A stretch of 64,000 bases of DNA, taken from Rhizobium sp. RU36D. Lineage in GTDB: Bacteria; Pseudomonadota; Alphaproteobacteria; Rhizobiales; Rhizobiaceae. Position 1 is the first letter of the stretch; each line of letters begins with the position of its first letter. The position numbers and the translations under genes are program-made. The notes under the pieces are model-generated. The model saw nothing but the letters and a program-made list of their open reading frames with translations, searched no databases and had not been told where the DNA came from. The stretch is from contig NZ_FWXU01000005.1 of assembly GCF_900176345.1 (NCBI RefSeq), positions 245,387 to 309,386 on the forward strand. Reading direction: 5' to 3'. This document shows positions 34,579 through 43,699 of the stretch, one piece after another.

Positions 34579-34609
34579 TTGGCCTGACTGGTCTGACCAG
34601 TCAGGCCAA
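34579..34609. promoter_or_regulatory. 31-bp palindromic operator for the GntR regulator
   Basis: Arms TTGGCCTGACTGGT (34579-34592) and ACCAGTCAGGCCAA (34596-34609) are perfectly complementary around CTG. The core TGGTCTGACCA fits the TGGT-N3-ACCA pattern of FadR-subfamily operators. It is 40 bp before the binding-protein ATG and about 87 bp from the regulator ATG. Confidence 0.85.
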
Positions 34610-34648
34610 TAGTGGTAGAGTCATGTTCAAAAAACAAGGGGAAGCCTC

Positions 34649-35446
34649 ATGACGCGCACATCCAAATTCAAGACGACCATCCTGTCGGCGGTGCTGGCCG
34701 TGATCGGAGCGGCAGGCGCAAACGCCGCCGACCTCACTGTTGGCGCCAATATCGGCAACGTGCCCTGGGAGTTCGAGGACGCCAGCGGCAAGGTCGCCGG
34801 TTTCGAAGTCGATCTGGTCAACGAGATTGCCAAGCGTCTCGGCAGGACGGTCGAATTCGTCAACACGCCCTTCAGCGGCCTTTTCCCGGCGGTTCAGTCC
34901 GGTCGCATCAACATGGCGGTTTCCTCCATCACGATCACCGAGAAGCGGTTGGAATCGGTGGCATTTGCCCAGCCCTATTACGATAGCGACCAGTCGCTGA
35001 CGGTCACGGCCAAGTCTGGCATCACCGGTCTGAAGGACATGGGCGGCAAGGTCGTCGGCGTTGATACCGCCTCCACCGGCGACATCTGGGCCGAGGCTCA
35101 TAAGGGCGAATACAAGCTGGGCGAAATCCGCCGCTTCGAAGGCCTGTCTCCCGCCATGCTCGATCTCGTCGCCGGCCGCATTGATGGCTACATCTCAGAC
35201 ATTCCGGCGCTGCTGTACTACGTCAAGGACAAACCGGAACTGAAGGTCGTCGAGCGCATCCCGACCGGCGAGAAATATTCGATCATGTTCAACAAGGGCG
35301 ATCCGCTGGCAGCCCAGGTCAATGACGTGATCACCACGCTGAAGAAGGAAGGCTTCATCGCCAAGCTGCATGAAACCTGGTTCGGCGCGAAGGCTGAAGA
35401 AACGACCTCGACCGCCATGGTTCTCGACATGCCCAAGGGCAAGTAA
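34649..35446 (+). CDS. Amino acid ABC transporter substrate-binding protein (family 3)
   Basis: A 265-residue periplasmic binding protein with a signal peptide cleaved near ANA-A26. The family 3 features are ADLTVGANIGNVPWEFEDASGKVAGFEVDL in two-lobe order (the opening, then the GFEVDLVNEIAKRLG signature) and SSITITEKRLESVAFAQPY. These bind polar amino acids or related compounds; the ligand cannot be named. It is the first gene of a unit with a permease and ATPase. A perfect 11-bp hairpin follows, which would favour higher expression of this protein over the membrane components. Confidence 0.92.
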   Translation: MTRTSKFKTTILSAVLAVIGAAGANAADLTVGANIGNVPWEFEDASGKVAGFEVDLVNEIAKRLGRTVEFVNTPFSGLFPAVQSGRINMAVSSITITEKRLESVAFAQPYYDSDQSLTVTAKSGITGLKDMGGKVVGVDTASTGDIWAEAHKGEYKLGEIRRFEGLSPAMLDLVAGRIDGYISDIPALLYYVKDKPELKVVERIPTGEKYSIMFNKGDPLAAQVNDVITTLKKEGFIAKLHETWFGAKAEETTSTAMVLDMPKGK

Positions 35447-35459
35447 GGCTTGAACAGCA

Positions 35460-35486
35460 TCCGGCGGGATGTCGGATCCCGCCGGA
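35460..35486 (+). terminator. Intercistronic hairpin between binding protein and permease
   Basis: TCCGGCGGGAT (35460-35470) and ATCCCGCCGGA (35476-35486) form a perfect 11-bp stem with a GTCGG loop and no T tract. It is a typical mRNA-stabilising or attenuating element after a solute-binding-protein gene. Confidence 0.75.
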
Positions 35487-35508
35487 CTGTCATGGGAGCC
35501 TGGATGGC

Positions 35509-36180
35509 ATGAACCTTCTCAATACCTTCTTCAACATGCAGGTGCTGGTCGACAGCCTGCCGCAACTCTTGCGCGGTCTGTTGGTCACGATCCAGATCGG
35601 CATCACCAGCATTGTGTTCGGCCTTGCCGGCGGCTTGTTCCTGGCGGTCACGCGGCTCTACGCGCCTGCCGTCATCAAGCTCTTGATCCGCATCTATGTC
35701 GATATCTTCCGCTCGATACCGCTGCTGGTCCTGCTGATCGTCGTTTATTACGCACTGCCCTTTGTCGGCATTCGCCTCTCGCCCTTCGTGTCGGCGGTGA
35801 CAGCCCTTTCGCTGGTCTCGGCGGCCTATACCGCAGAGATTTTCCGGGCCGGGATCGAGGCGATCCCGCATGGCCAGTTCGAGGCCTCCGCCGCATTGGG
35901 ATTGTCCAACAAGCACACGATGATCGACGTCATACTGCCGCAGGCGATCCGCATCGTCATACCGCCGCTTACCAACAACTGCATCAATGTGCTGAAGGAC
36001 ACGGCGCTCGCTTCCGTTGTCGCCATGCCGGACCTCCTGAAGCAGGCGACACAGGCCCAGGCCCTCGCGGCCAATCCGACGCCGCTGATCGGCGCCGCCG
36101 TAATCTATGTTCTGTTGCTTTGGCCGATGGTCGGGGTGGTCGGGCGGCTGGAAAAGCATTTCAGCAAGGGAAGACGCTGA
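35509..36180 (+). CDS. Amino acid ABC transporter permease (HisM/GltK type)
   Basis: A 223-residue inner-membrane permease of the His/Glu/Gln/Arg/opine family. It has about five hydrophobic segments, the [14 protein letters not shown] motif, and the EAA loop [29 protein letters not shown] that contacts the ATPase. It overlaps the ATPase start by one base (TGATG). It is the single permease of the cluster, so the transporter probably uses a homodimer. Confidence 0.92.
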   Translation: MNLLNTFFNMQVLVDSLPQLLRGLLVTIQIGITSIVFGLAGGLFLAVTRLYAPAVIKLLIRIYVDIFRSIPLLVLLIVVYYALPFVGIRLSPFVSAVTALSLVSAAYTAEIFRAGIEAIPHGQFEASAALGLSNKHTMIDVILPQAIRIVIPPLTNNCINVLKDTALASVVAMPDLLKQATQAQALAANPTPLIGAAVIYVLLLWPMVGVVGRLEKHFSKGRR

Positions 36181-36929
36181 TGGCCAAACTGGGCTCTACC
36201 CTGATTTCGATCCGGGGACTGGTCAAATCCTATGGCGACTTCACCGTTCTCCACGGTATCGAGCTCGATATCGCGGAGGGAGAAGTTGTCTGCGTCATCG
36301 GCCCATCCGGTTCTGGCAAATCCACGCTGATCCGGTGCATCAATCATCTGGAGGCCTTCTCGCCCGGCAGCACCATCACGGTGGACGGGGTTCAAGTGCG
36401 GCCCGGCCCGACACTCGCCAAGGTCCGCTCCGAAGTGGGAATGGTGTTCCAGTCCTTCAACCTTTTCCCGCATATGACAGTGCTCAGAAACATCATGCTG
36501 GCGCCGATGCGTGTTCGCAAAACCTCGGCGGTTGAGGCGGAACGCAAGGCGCGAGAGCTGCTCGCCCGCGTCGGTATTTCGGAACAGGCGGAGAAGTATC
36601 CGGGGCAATTGTCTGGCGGCCAGCAGCAGCGGGTGGCGATTGCCCGGGCGCTGGCGATGGAGCCGAAGGTCCTGCTGTTTGACGAACCGACCTCGGCGCT
36701 GGATCCGGAAATGGTGGGCGAGGTGCTGGATGTCATGCGCAAGCTCGCCGGTACGGGCGTGACCATGGTGGTCGTGACCCATGAGATGGGCTTCGCGCGC
36801 CAGGTGGCCGATCGGGTGATCTTCATGGACGGCGGCCGCCTTGTCGAGGCAGGTACGCCGGAGCAGATCTTCGACAATCCCAAGGAAGACAGGACGCGCG
36901 GTTTCCTGCGCGCGGTCCTCAATCATTGA
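36180..36929 (+). CDS. Amino acid ABC transporter ATP-binding protein
   Basis: A 249-residue ABC ATPase with Walker [10 protein letters not shown] at residues 41-49, Q-loop [12 protein letters not shown], signature LSGGQQQR, Walker [15 protein letters not shown] and switch His in VVTHEMGF. It energises the adjacent permease. It ends near the start of the desulfurase-like gene, with 29 bases between, so all four are probably one transcript. Confidence 0.95.
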   Translation: MAKLGSTLISIRGLVKSYGDFTVLHGIELDIAEGEVVCVIGPSGSGKSTLIRCINHLEAFSPGSTITVDGVQVRPGPTLAKVRSEVGMVFQSFNLFPHMTVLRNIMLAPMRVRKTSAVEAERKARELLARVGISEQAEKYPGQLSGGQQQRVAIARALAMEPKVLLFDEPTSALDPEMVGEVLDVMRKLAGTGVTMVVVTHEMGFARQVADRVIFMDGGRLVEAGTPEQIFDNPKEDRTRGFLRAVLNH

Positions 36930-36958
36930 ACAAGAAAAACATCAGGAGGACCACAAGG

Positions 36959-38221
36959 ATGGCCACCACTTCGCCACTGGATCTCGATTTCGTGCGCAGC
37001 CAGTTTCCTGGTCTCGCACGCGGCTGGACCTTATTCGACAATGCCGGCGGATCGCAGATCCTGAAGGGCGCAATCGATCGCATCAACACCTTCCTCATCG
37101 AGAAGAATGTGCAGATCGGTGGATCCTACGCTGTTTCCCAGGATGCCGCGCGGGCGCTCTACGAGGCCCGGACGGCTGCGATGCATCTTGTGAACGCCGC
37201 GCGGCCGGAGGAAATCGTCTTCGGTGGCTCGACGACCGCCTTGCTGCAGAATCTTGCGAGGGCCATGCAGAGCCAGCTTTCGCCGGGCGACGAGATCATC
37301 GTCACCGTCAGCGATCACGAGTCCAATATCGGCCCCTGGGACCGGCTGCAGGAGCGCGGCATCACGCTGAAATTTTGGCCGCTGAACAAAGATACCCTGT
37401 CGCTTGACCTCGCCGATCTCGCACCGCTGATGAGCGAGCGCACCCGCATGGTCTGCGTCACCCATGTCTCCAACATCCTGGGTTCTATCAATCCGATCCG
37501 CGAGATCGCCGACTTCGTGCATACCCGCGGTGCCAAGATCTGCGTGGATGCGGTGGCCTATGCGCCGCATCGTGCCGTCGATGTCCAGGCTCTCGACGTC
37601 GATTATTATGTCTTCAGCCTCTACAAGACCTATGGTCCGCATTACGCCTTGATGTATGGACGCTATGACCTGCTGTTAGAGCTCGATACGCTCTACCACT
37701 ACTTCTACGGCAAGGACAAAGTGCCGGGTAAGCTGGAGCCCGGAAACCCCAATTACGAGCTTGCCTATTCGACCTGCGGCATCGTGGACTATCTCACAGC
37801 TCTCGGCGAGCGTACGGGTGAAAGCGGATCGACCCGGCAGAAGATCGAAGCGGCCTTTGCGGCGATCACGGCGCAGGAAAACCTGCTGGCCGATAGGCTG
37901 CTCGACTATCTGCGCTCCCGCAATGACTGCCGGATCGTCGGCCAGTCCGTGAACCGCAACGGCGAGCGTGTTCCCACCATCGCGTTTCGTTTTGATGGTC
38001 GGGAAGCCCAGGCGATCTGCGCCGCGATGGACGGTGAAAACATCGCCATCCGTTTCGGTGATTTCCATTCCCGCCGGCTGGCAGAGTATCTTGACCTGAC
38101 CGACCACGGCGGCATGCTCCGGGTCTCCATGGTCCACTACAACACCCTGGAAGAGGTCGACCGGTTCACGGCGGCGCTTGATCGGATTCTGGCTGCTGGG
38201 ACGGGGTTGAGCGGTCAATAG
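36959..38221 (+). CDS. Class V aminotransferase / cysteine desulfurase-like protein
   Basis: A 420-residue PLP enzyme of fold type I. The start LDLDFVRSQFPGL and WTLFDNAGGSQI fit the cysteine desulfurase-like (VC1184-type) branch of the NifS/class V family. PLP-binding features include the HESNIGPW segment, DAVAYAPHRAVDV and the Schiff-base Lys223 in SLYKTYGPH. The ATG at 36959 has CAGGAGG upstream. True IscS/SufS Cys-loop motifs are not evident, so a housekeeping Fe-S role is unlikely. Its place behind an amino acid transporter suggests processing of the imported compound (inference). Confidence 0.85.
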   Translation: MATTSPLDLDFVRSQFPGLARGWTLFDNAGGSQILKGAIDRINTFLIEKNVQIGGSYAVSQDAARALYEARTAAMHLVNAARPEEIVFGGSTTALLQNLARAMQSQLSPGDEIIVTVSDHESNIGPWDRLQERGITLKFWPLNKDTLSLDLADLAPLMSERTRMVCVTHVSNILGSINPIREIADFVHTRGAKICVDAVAYAPHRAVDVQALDVDYYVFSLYKTYGPHYALMYGRYDLLLELDTLYHYFYGKDKVPGKLEPGNPNYELAYSTCGIVDYLTALGERTGESGSTRQKIEAAFAAITAQENLLADRLLDYLRSRNDCRIVGQSVNRNGERVPTIAFRFDGREAQAICAAMDGENIAIRFGDFHSRRLAEYLDLTDHGGMLRVSMVHYNTLEEVDRFTAALDRILAAGTGLSGQ

Positions 38222-38252
38222 GGACGGAAGGCATCATGGTGTCGTGCTGATA

Positions 38253-38264
38253 GGGGTGCACCCC
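38253..38264. repeat. Perfect 12-bp palindrome upstream of the SDR gene
   Basis: GGGGTGCACCCC is self-complementary and lies about 100 bp before the SDR ATG, just after the desulfurase-like gene. It could be a protein-binding site; no regulator can be named. Confidence 0.4.
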
Positions 38265-38280
38265 GGCTGCTGATGCGCTA

Positions 38281-38343
38281 TTGCGGGAATGGACGAGGAT
38301 TCGAGGAGGCGGTTTCAAAATGACATCGTCGTTCTTCCCGCAA
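38281..38343 (+). promoter_or_regulatory. Leader hairpin upstream of the SDR gene
   Basis: TTGCGGGAA (38281-38289) is perfectly complementary to TTCCCGCAA (38335-38343), with a second pairing GACGA/TCGTC just inside. The stem encloses about 45 nt and ends 4 bases before the CAGGAGG ribosome-binding site of the SDR. It may be an RNA leader element or a spaced operator. Confidence 0.45.
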
Positions 38344-38359
38344 GCATCAGGAGGCATTC

Positions 38360-39115
38360 ATGAGCATCCAACTCTTCGACTTGAGCGGCAAGCGTGCGCT
38401 CGTCACCGGCTCGTCGCAGGGCATAGGCTTTGCTCTGGCCAAAGGTTTGGCGGCCGCTGGTGCCGAGGTCATCCTGAACGGTCGCGACGAAGCCAAGCTT
38501 CAGGCCGCCCGCCGCGAGATTGGCGCCGGCTATTCCCTCGCTTTCGATGCCACGGATCATGAGGCCGTCAGAACGGCGGTCGACCGTTTCGAAGACGAGA
38601 CGGGCGCCATCGATATTCTCGTAAACAATGCCGGCATGCAGCATCGCGCGCCGCTGGAAGATTTCCCGGCCGATGCCTTCGAGCGCCTGCTGAAGACCAA
38701 TATCTCCACCGTTTTCAATGTCGGCCAGGCGGTCGCCCGCCATATGATCAAGCGCGGTGCCGGAAAGATCATCAATATCGCCAGCGTCCAGACGGCGCTT
38801 GCGCGGCCGGGTATAGCGCCCTACACCGCTACGAAGGGCGCCGTCGGAAACCTGACAAAGGGCATGGCGACGGATTGGGCGAAATATGGACTGCAATGCA
38901 ACGCCATTGCGCCCGGCTATTTCGATACGCCCCTGAATGCCGCGCTCGTCGCCGATCCGGCCTTCTCCACCTGGCTGGAAAAACGCACGCCGGCAGGCCG
39001 CTGGGGACAGGTGGAAGAACTGGTGGGCGCCTGCATCTTCCTATCCTCGGATGCCTCGTCCTTCGTCAATGGCCACGTGCTTTATGTGGACGGCGGCATC
39101 ATGGCGTCGCTGTGA
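38360..39115 (+). CDS. SDR family oxidoreductase, gluconate 5-dehydrogenase-like
   Basis: A 251-residue classical short-chain dehydrogenase. The NAD(P)-binding motif TGSSQGIG is at residues 16-23, NNAG at 89-92, and the catalytic set is Asn114, Ser142, Tyr155 and Lys159. The segments ARPGIAPYTATKGAV and GYFDTPLNAALV...TPAGRWG and ASSFVNGHVLYVDGG resemble gluconate 5-dehydrogenases (IdnO/Gno). The substrate is probably a sugar acid or polyol but is not certain. The ATG follows CAGGAGGCATTC. It may be co-transcribed with the desulfurase-like gene or have its own leader. Confidence 0.87.
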   Translation: MSIQLFDLSGKRALVTGSSQGIGFALAKGLAAAGAEVILNGRDEAKLQAARREIGAGYSLAFDATDHEAVRTAVDRFEDETGAIDILVNNAGMQHRAPLEDFPADAFERLLKTNISTVFNVGQAVARHMIKRGAGKIINIASVQTALARPGIAPYTATKGAVGNLTKGMATDWAKYGLQCNAIAPGYFDTPLNAALVADPAFSTWLEKRTPAGRWGQVEELVGACIFLSSDASSFVNGHVLYVDGGIMASL

Positions 39116-39288
39116 TCGGTTTCGGCTTAAACCACGCTCCGTCGGCGCGGCGCAGCCTCAGGTATGGAGGTCGAGCCTTCATTCGGACAATAGGCAGTTG
39201 GAACTTTCTATCCGGGGCCTACTTGTTAGAACGGCCGTGACTGTCTTAGTGCGGCGAGGCAGCGTCAGCACCGATACGGGGAGACACA

Positions 39289-39807
39289 GTGACAAGTTCG
39301 ACCAATCTAACCTTGACTGTCAACGGGGAGGCGCGATCGCTCTCCGTCGACAATAGAACCACGCTTCTGGATGCGCTGCGCGAGCATCTGCACCTCACCG
39401 GCACGAAGAAGGGCTGCGATCATGGGCAATGCGGGGCTTGCACCATCATGGTCAATGGTCGGCGGATCAACTCTTGCCTGACGCTGGCTGTTATGCATGA
39501 GGGCGATGACATCACCACGATCGAGGGCCTTGGAGAACCCGGGAACCTGCATCCCATGCAGGCTGCCTTTGTGAAGCATGACGGTTTTCAATGCGGCTAT
39601 TGCACACCGGGCCAGATCTGTTCCTCCATTGCCGTGCTTGAGGAAATCAAGGCTGATATTCCAAGCCACGTGACCGGTGATCTGATGTCTCCTGCGGCGG
39701 TTACGCCAGAGGAAATACGCGAACGCATGAGTGGCAATCTCTGTCGTTGCGGCGCCTATTCCAACATCATCGATGCCATCACCGATGTTGCGGGAGTTCG
39801 GGCATGA
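39289..39807 (+). CDS. paoA: Aldehyde oxidoreductase 2Fe-2S subunit (PaoA-like)
   Basis: A 172-residue iron-sulfur subunit of a xanthine-oxidase-family molybdoenzyme. The plant-type cluster ligands are Cys43, Cys48, Cys51 and Cys63, and the second cluster uses Cys102, Cys105, Cys152 and Cys154. The GTG start has GGGGAG upstream. No Tat leader is present, unlike the E. coli PaoA. It overlaps the FAD subunit by 4 bases (ATGA). The trio resembles PaoABC, which oxidises aldehydes to acids. Confidence 0.9.
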   Translation: MTSSTNLTLTVNGEARSLSVDNRTTLLDALREHLHLTGTKKGCDHGQCGACTIMVNGRRINSCLTLAVMHEGDDITTIEGLGEPGNLHPMQAAFVKHDGFQCGYCTPGQICSSIAVLEEIKADIPSHVTGDLMSPAAVTPEEIRERMSGNLCRCGAYSNIIDAITDVAGVRA

Positions 39808-40754
39808 GAGAGTTCACCTATGAACGGGCCACTTCCGTCGAGCAGGCAGCAGCGACGGCAGCAGCAAACCCCGGCGCCAAATTCATCGCCGGCGGTACCA
39901 ACCTGCTGGACCTGATGAAGCTTGAGATCGAAACGCCGACCCACCTCATTGATGTCAACGGGCTTGGCCTGGATACTATTGATGCAACGGCAGATGGTGG
40001 CCTCCGGATCGACGCAATGGTGCGTAACACCGATCTCGCAGCACATGAGACGGTGCGCCGCGACTATGCGCTGCTGACGCGCGCGCTGGTCTCCGGCGCC
40101 TCGGGTCAGCTGCGAAACAAGGCGACGACGGCAGGCAACCTGCTGCAGCGCACGCGCTGTCCTTACTTCTATGATCCTAACCAGCCCTGCAACAAGCGCC
40201 AGCCGGGCAGCGGCTGTTCCGCCATTGGCGGCTTCACCCGCCAACTCGCCATCGTCGGCACCAGCGAGGCCTGTATCGCGACGCATCCGAGCGACATGGC
40301 CGTGGCGCTGCGAGCCCTTGATGCGGTAGTCGAGACGGTGAAGGGCGACGGTAGCACCCGTAGCATCCCGATTGCCGACTTTCATTGCCTTCCCGGCGAG
40401 ACGCCGCATATCGAAACCGTCCTGGAACAGGGCGAGTTCATCACATCGGTTGTGCTGCCGCCGCCTGTGGGCGGACGACAGATCTACCGCAAGGTTCGTG
40501 ACCGCGCTTCCTATGCTTTTGCGATCGTCTCGGTCGGCGCGGTGATTCTGCCCGACGGCACCGGGAAAATCGCCGTCGGCGGTGTCGCGCACAAGCCGTG
40601 GCGGCTTGAGGCGGCCGACCAGGAGCTGTCGCGCGGTGCGCGGGCCGTATCGGCAGCACTTCTGGCCGATGCCCGGCCCACGGAGCAGAACCGTTTCAAG
40701 ATCGATCTCGTGGAGCGGACGCTTGGTGCGGTGCTTTTGGAAGCAAGGGGTTGA
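39804..40754 (+). CDS. paoB: Aldehyde oxidoreductase FAD-binding subunit (PaoB-like)
   Basis: A 316-residue FAD subunit of the CO dehydrogenase/xanthine oxidase type. The FAD motif [11 protein letters not shown] is near residue 29 and [15 protein letters not shown] near residue 100. A Cys cluster ([20 protein letters not shown] followed by C) fits the additional 4Fe-4S site known in PaoB. It starts within the PaoA-like stop and ends 3 bases before the large subunit. Confidence 0.9.
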   Translation: MREFTYERATSVEQAAATAAANPGAKFIAGGTNLLDLMKLEIETPTHLIDVNGLGLDTIDATADGGLRIDAMVRNTDLAAHETVRRDYALLTRALVSGASGQLRNKATTAGNLLQRTRCPYFYDPNQPCNKRQPGSGCSAIGGFTRQLAIVGTSEACIATHPSDMAVALRALDAVVETVKGDGSTRSIPIADFHCLPGETPHIETVLEQGEFITSVVLPPPVGGRQIYRKVRDRASYAFAIVSVGAVILPDGTGKIAVGGVAHKPWRLEAADQELSRGARAVSAALLADARPTEQNRFKIDLVERTLGAVLLEARG

Positions 40755-40757
40755 GAC

Positions 40758-42956
40758 ATGAAGTTTGATACACCAGCGACCACCAACCCGATCGACCAGA
40801 TGAAGGTCGTCGGTCAGCCCATCCATCGCGTCGATGGCGAACTGAAAACCACAGGCCGGGCGAAATATGCCTATGAATGGCATGATCAGAGCCTCAACTA
40901 TGCCTATGGCTATCCGGTGGGATCGGCCATCGCCAAGGGCCACGTCGTTGCTATCGACACGTCGGCGGCGCTAGCGGCGCCTGGCGTGCTTGATGTCGTC
41001 ACCACGCTTGACGTGGGCGACCTCAAGAAGGGCAAGTTCAACACCGCCAAGCTCTTCGGCGGCAGCGAGATCCAGCACTATCACCAGGCGATTGCGGTCG
41101 TCGTGGCCGAGACCTTCGAGCAGGCGCGCAGCGCGGCGGCCCTGGTGAAGGCGGACTATGCCGCCACACCGGGAACCTATGATCTGGCCGCCGAAATCGG
41201 CAATGCAGAAAAGCCCGACGAATCCACCGAGCCGGATACCGCGGTCGGCGATTTTGCGTCCGCCTTCGCCGCTGCTCCGGTGACTGTGGACGAGCGATAC
41301 CACACGCCGGACCAATCCCATGCGATGATGGAACCCCATGCCTCGATCGCTGCCTGGAAAGGCGACGAACTGACGGTATGGACCTCCAGCCAGATGATCG
41401 ACTGGTGGCGCAGCGACCTTGCACGGACACTGGGGATCGACAAGGACAAGGTGCATCTGATGTCGCCCTTCATTGGCGGCGGCTTTGGCGGCAAGCTGTT
41501 CCTGAGGGCCGATGCGGTTTTGGCAGCGTTCGGTGCTAAGGCTGCCGGGCGACCGGTGAAGGTCGCATTGCCCCGGCCTTTCATGATGAACAACACCACC
41601 CACCGGCCGGCAACGATCCAGCGCATTCGCATCGGTGCCGAGCGTGATGGTCGTATCACCGCCATTGGTCACGAAAGCTGGTCCGGCGATCTGCCCGGCG
41701 GCGGTCCCGAGACCGCTGTCATGCAGACACGGCTGCTCTATGCAGGCGCCAATCGCATGACGGCCATGCGCCTTGCCACGCTGGATCTGCCCGAGGGCAA
41801 CGCCATGCGGGCTCCCGGCGAGGCGCCCGGCCTGATGGCGCTTGAAATCGCTATCGATGAGATCGCCGAGAAGCTCGGCATGGACCCGATCCAATTCCGC
41901 ATCGTCAATGACACGGATGTCGATCCCGAACATCCCGAGCGACCTTTCTCGCAGCGCGACCTCGTCGGTTGCCTGGAACGGGGAGCGGAACGCTTCGGCT
42001 GGGACCGACGCCAGCCTCCGGGAATGCGTCGCGAGGGAAACTGGCTTATCGGCCTTGGCGTCGCCGCTGCCTTCCGCAACAACTTGGTCGAGCCATCAGG
42101 TGCGCGGGTTCGCCTTGCGCAGGATGGGACAATCACGGTCGAGACGGACATGACCGATATCGGCACGGGCAGCTACACCATCATCGCCCAGACAGCGGCG
42201 GAGATGATGGGTGTCGCGGTCGACAAGGTCTCGGTGCAACTCGGGGATTCGCGCTTTCCGGTCTCGTCAGGTTCCGGCGGGCAGTTCGGCGCGAATTCCG
42301 CAACTTCAGGCGTCTATGCGGCCTGCGTGAAGTTGCGGGAGGCCGTTGCAGCCCGGCTTGGCTTCAATTCCTCGGATATCGTGTTTGAAAATGGCCAGGT
42401 TCGATCCGGAAACCGCGCGGTTCCGCTGGCCGAGGCGGCCGGCGCGGAGGGCTTGGTCGGCGAAGACCAGATGGAATGGGGCGACCTGACGAAAACCCAC
42501 CAGCAATCCACCTTCGGCGCTCATTTCGTCGAAGTGGGCGTGGATGTCGCGACGGGCGAAACGCGGATCCGGCGCATGCTGGCCGTTTGCGCTGCGGGCC
42601 GTATCCTCAATCCGATCACCGCCCGCAGCCAGGTCATCGGCGCCATGACCATGGGCGCCGGCGGCGCCCTGTCGGAAGAACTGGCCGTCGATATCCGCCA
42701 CGGATTTTTCGTCAATCATGACCTGGCCGGATACGAAGTCCCTGTTCATGCCGATATACCCCATCAGGAGGTCATCTTCCTTGATGAGGCAGATCCGTAT
42801 TCATCGCCGATGAAGGCGAAGGGCGTGGGTGAACTAGGGCTGTGCGGCGTATCAGCGGCCATTGCCAACGCCATTTACAATGCAACCGGCGTCAGGGTTC
42901 GGCATTATCCGATCACGATGGACAAGCTGCTGAAGGGCCTGCCAGAACTCGCATGA
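40758..42956 (+). CDS. paoC: Aldehyde oxidoreductase molybdenum cofactor subunit (PaoC-like)
   Basis: A 732-residue large subunit that binds the Mo-cytosine-dinucleotide-type cofactor. The family motifs are MMEPHASIAAW, FIGGGFGGK, APGEAPGLMALE, SGSGGQFGANSAT and the catalytic KGVGELGLCGVSAAIANAI with the active-site Glu. The order 2Fe-2S, FAD, Mo subunit is that of paoABC. No XdhC/PaoD-type cofactor chaperone follows in the window; a convergent PRC-barrel gene does. Confidence 0.92.
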   Translation: MKFDTPATTNPIDQMKVVGQPIHRVDGELKTTGRAKYAYEWHDQSLNYAYGYPVGSAIAKGHVVAIDTSAALAAPGVLDVVTTLDVGDLKKGKFNTAKLFGGSEIQHYHQAIAVVVAETFEQARSAAALVKADYAATPGTYDLAAEIGNAEKPDESTEPDTAVGDFASAFAAAPVTVDERYHTPDQSHAMMEPHASIAAWKGDELTVWTSSQMIDWWRSDLARTLGIDKDKVHLMSPFIGGGFGGKLFLRADAVLAAFGAKAAGRPVKVALPRPFMMNNTTHRPATIQRIRIGAERDGRITAIGHESWSGDLPGGGPETAVMQTRLLYAGANRMTAMRLATLDLPEGNAMRAPGEAPGLMALEIAIDEIAEKLGMDPIQFRIVNDTDVDPEHPERPFSQRDLVGCLERGAERFGWDRRQPPGMRREGNWLIGLGVAAAFRNNLVEPSGARVRLAQDGTITVETDMTDIGTGSYTIIAQTAAEMMGVAVDKVSVQLGDSRFPVSSGSGGQFGANSATSGVYAACVKLREAVAARLGFNSSDIVFENGQVRSGNRAVPLAEAAGAEGLVGEDQMEWGDLTKTHQQSTFGAHFVEVGVDVATGETRIRRMLAVCAAGRILNPITARSQVIGAMTMGAGGALSEELAVDIRHGFFVNHDLAGYEVPVHADIPHQEVIFLDEADPYSSPMKAKGVGELGLCGVSAAIANAIYNATGVRVRHYPITMDKLLKGLPELA

Positions 42957-42965
42957 GTATAGAAT

Positions 42966-42987
42966 GCGGCGGTGATCGCACCGCCGC
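42966..42987 (+). terminator. Hairpin after paoC
   Basis: GCGGCGGT (42966-42973) and ACCGCCGC (42980-42987) form a perfect 8-bp stem. A short A-rich stretch and the next hairpin follow. It probably contributes to termination of the paoABC transcript. Confidence 0.6.
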
Positions 42988-43007
42988 ATCAGACCTTCGC
43001 CAAACAT

Positions 43008-43036
43008 AAAAAAAGGGCCCCAAACTGGGACCCTTC
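43008..43036 (-). terminator. Intrinsic terminator of the PRC-barrel gene (bidirectional possible)
   Basis: AAGGGCCCC (43013-43021) pairs with GGGACCCTT (43027-43035) with one mismatch. On the minus strand the stem is followed by a run of seven T, a standard Rho-independent terminator for the gene at 43054. Confidence 0.8.
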
Positions 43037-43053
43037 TTCTGGATTGGGATGTT

Positions 43054-43458
43054 CTACATCCAGTATGGCGGCACGCCGTAATAGTCGTAGACCCGACGGC
43101 CATTGTCCTTGGACCAATAGGCGTCGTCGTCCTCGTAGCGAGGCGCTTTCTCGACCATTTCCTTGGTCACGTCGGTGCGATAGCCGACGAGGTTTTCGTC
43201 ATAAGTCAGCTTTGCCCAGGGCAGCGGATAGTGATCATGTCCGATACCCAGGAAGCCGCCGAAGCTCATGACCGCATAGGAAACGCGGCCGCTCCGCTTC
43301 TCGATGATCAGGCGTTCGATGGAGCCGATATGCTTGCCATCGCTGCCATAGACGCGGGTGCCTTCGACCTTGTCGCTGGCGATCAGGTCATGGGTTTCCT
43401 TGATGTCCGCATTGCGGGCCGTCGAATTGCCAAACGTTGCGGTGTCTTGATAGGCCAT
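43054..43458 (-). CDS. PRC-barrel domain protein
   Basis: A 134-residue protein with a PRC-barrel domain at about residues 20-95 (DLIASDKVEGTRVYGSDGKHIGSIERLIIEKRSGRVSYAV in order). A C-terminal aromatic tail ends YYGVPPYWM. PRC-barrel proteins of this type are abundant in rhizobia and have stress-related or unknown functions. The ATG at 43458 is supported by GAGAGGAGA upstream. It is followed by its own terminator. Confidence 0.85.
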   Translation of the reverse strand: MAYQDTATFGNSTARNADIKETHDLIASDKVEGTRVYGSDGKHIGSIERLIIEKRSGRVSYAVMSFGGFLGIGHDHYPLPWAKLTYDENLVGYRTDVTKEMVEKAPRYEDDDAYWSKDNGRRVYDYYGVPPYWM

Positions 43459-43699
43459 GTTCAATCTCCTCTCGTTGTAGGATATGAAAACAACGCCCCG
43501 GACTTGGGATAGTTCCTGACGATTGGCCTGATGGCCCCGGGCGGCCAATCGCCTGGGAATGACAGCGACGCTCCGGCTGCGGCCAATTGCGCCTCGCCAG
43601 CAGGATCAGCCGGTTCTATAAGGTCAGGGCAACCGCTAACCCGCCCCTGTCTATGTTGGCACGCAAAGGTCATGCAAGCTTGGGTATGGAGAAAGAGCG

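Noticed and set aside
35469..36929. Apparent permease-ATPase fusion frame of 486 residues
   Set aside because: The first part is the wrong frame of the permease gene. The ATPase starts at ATG 36180, and the permease uses a different frame ending at 36180.
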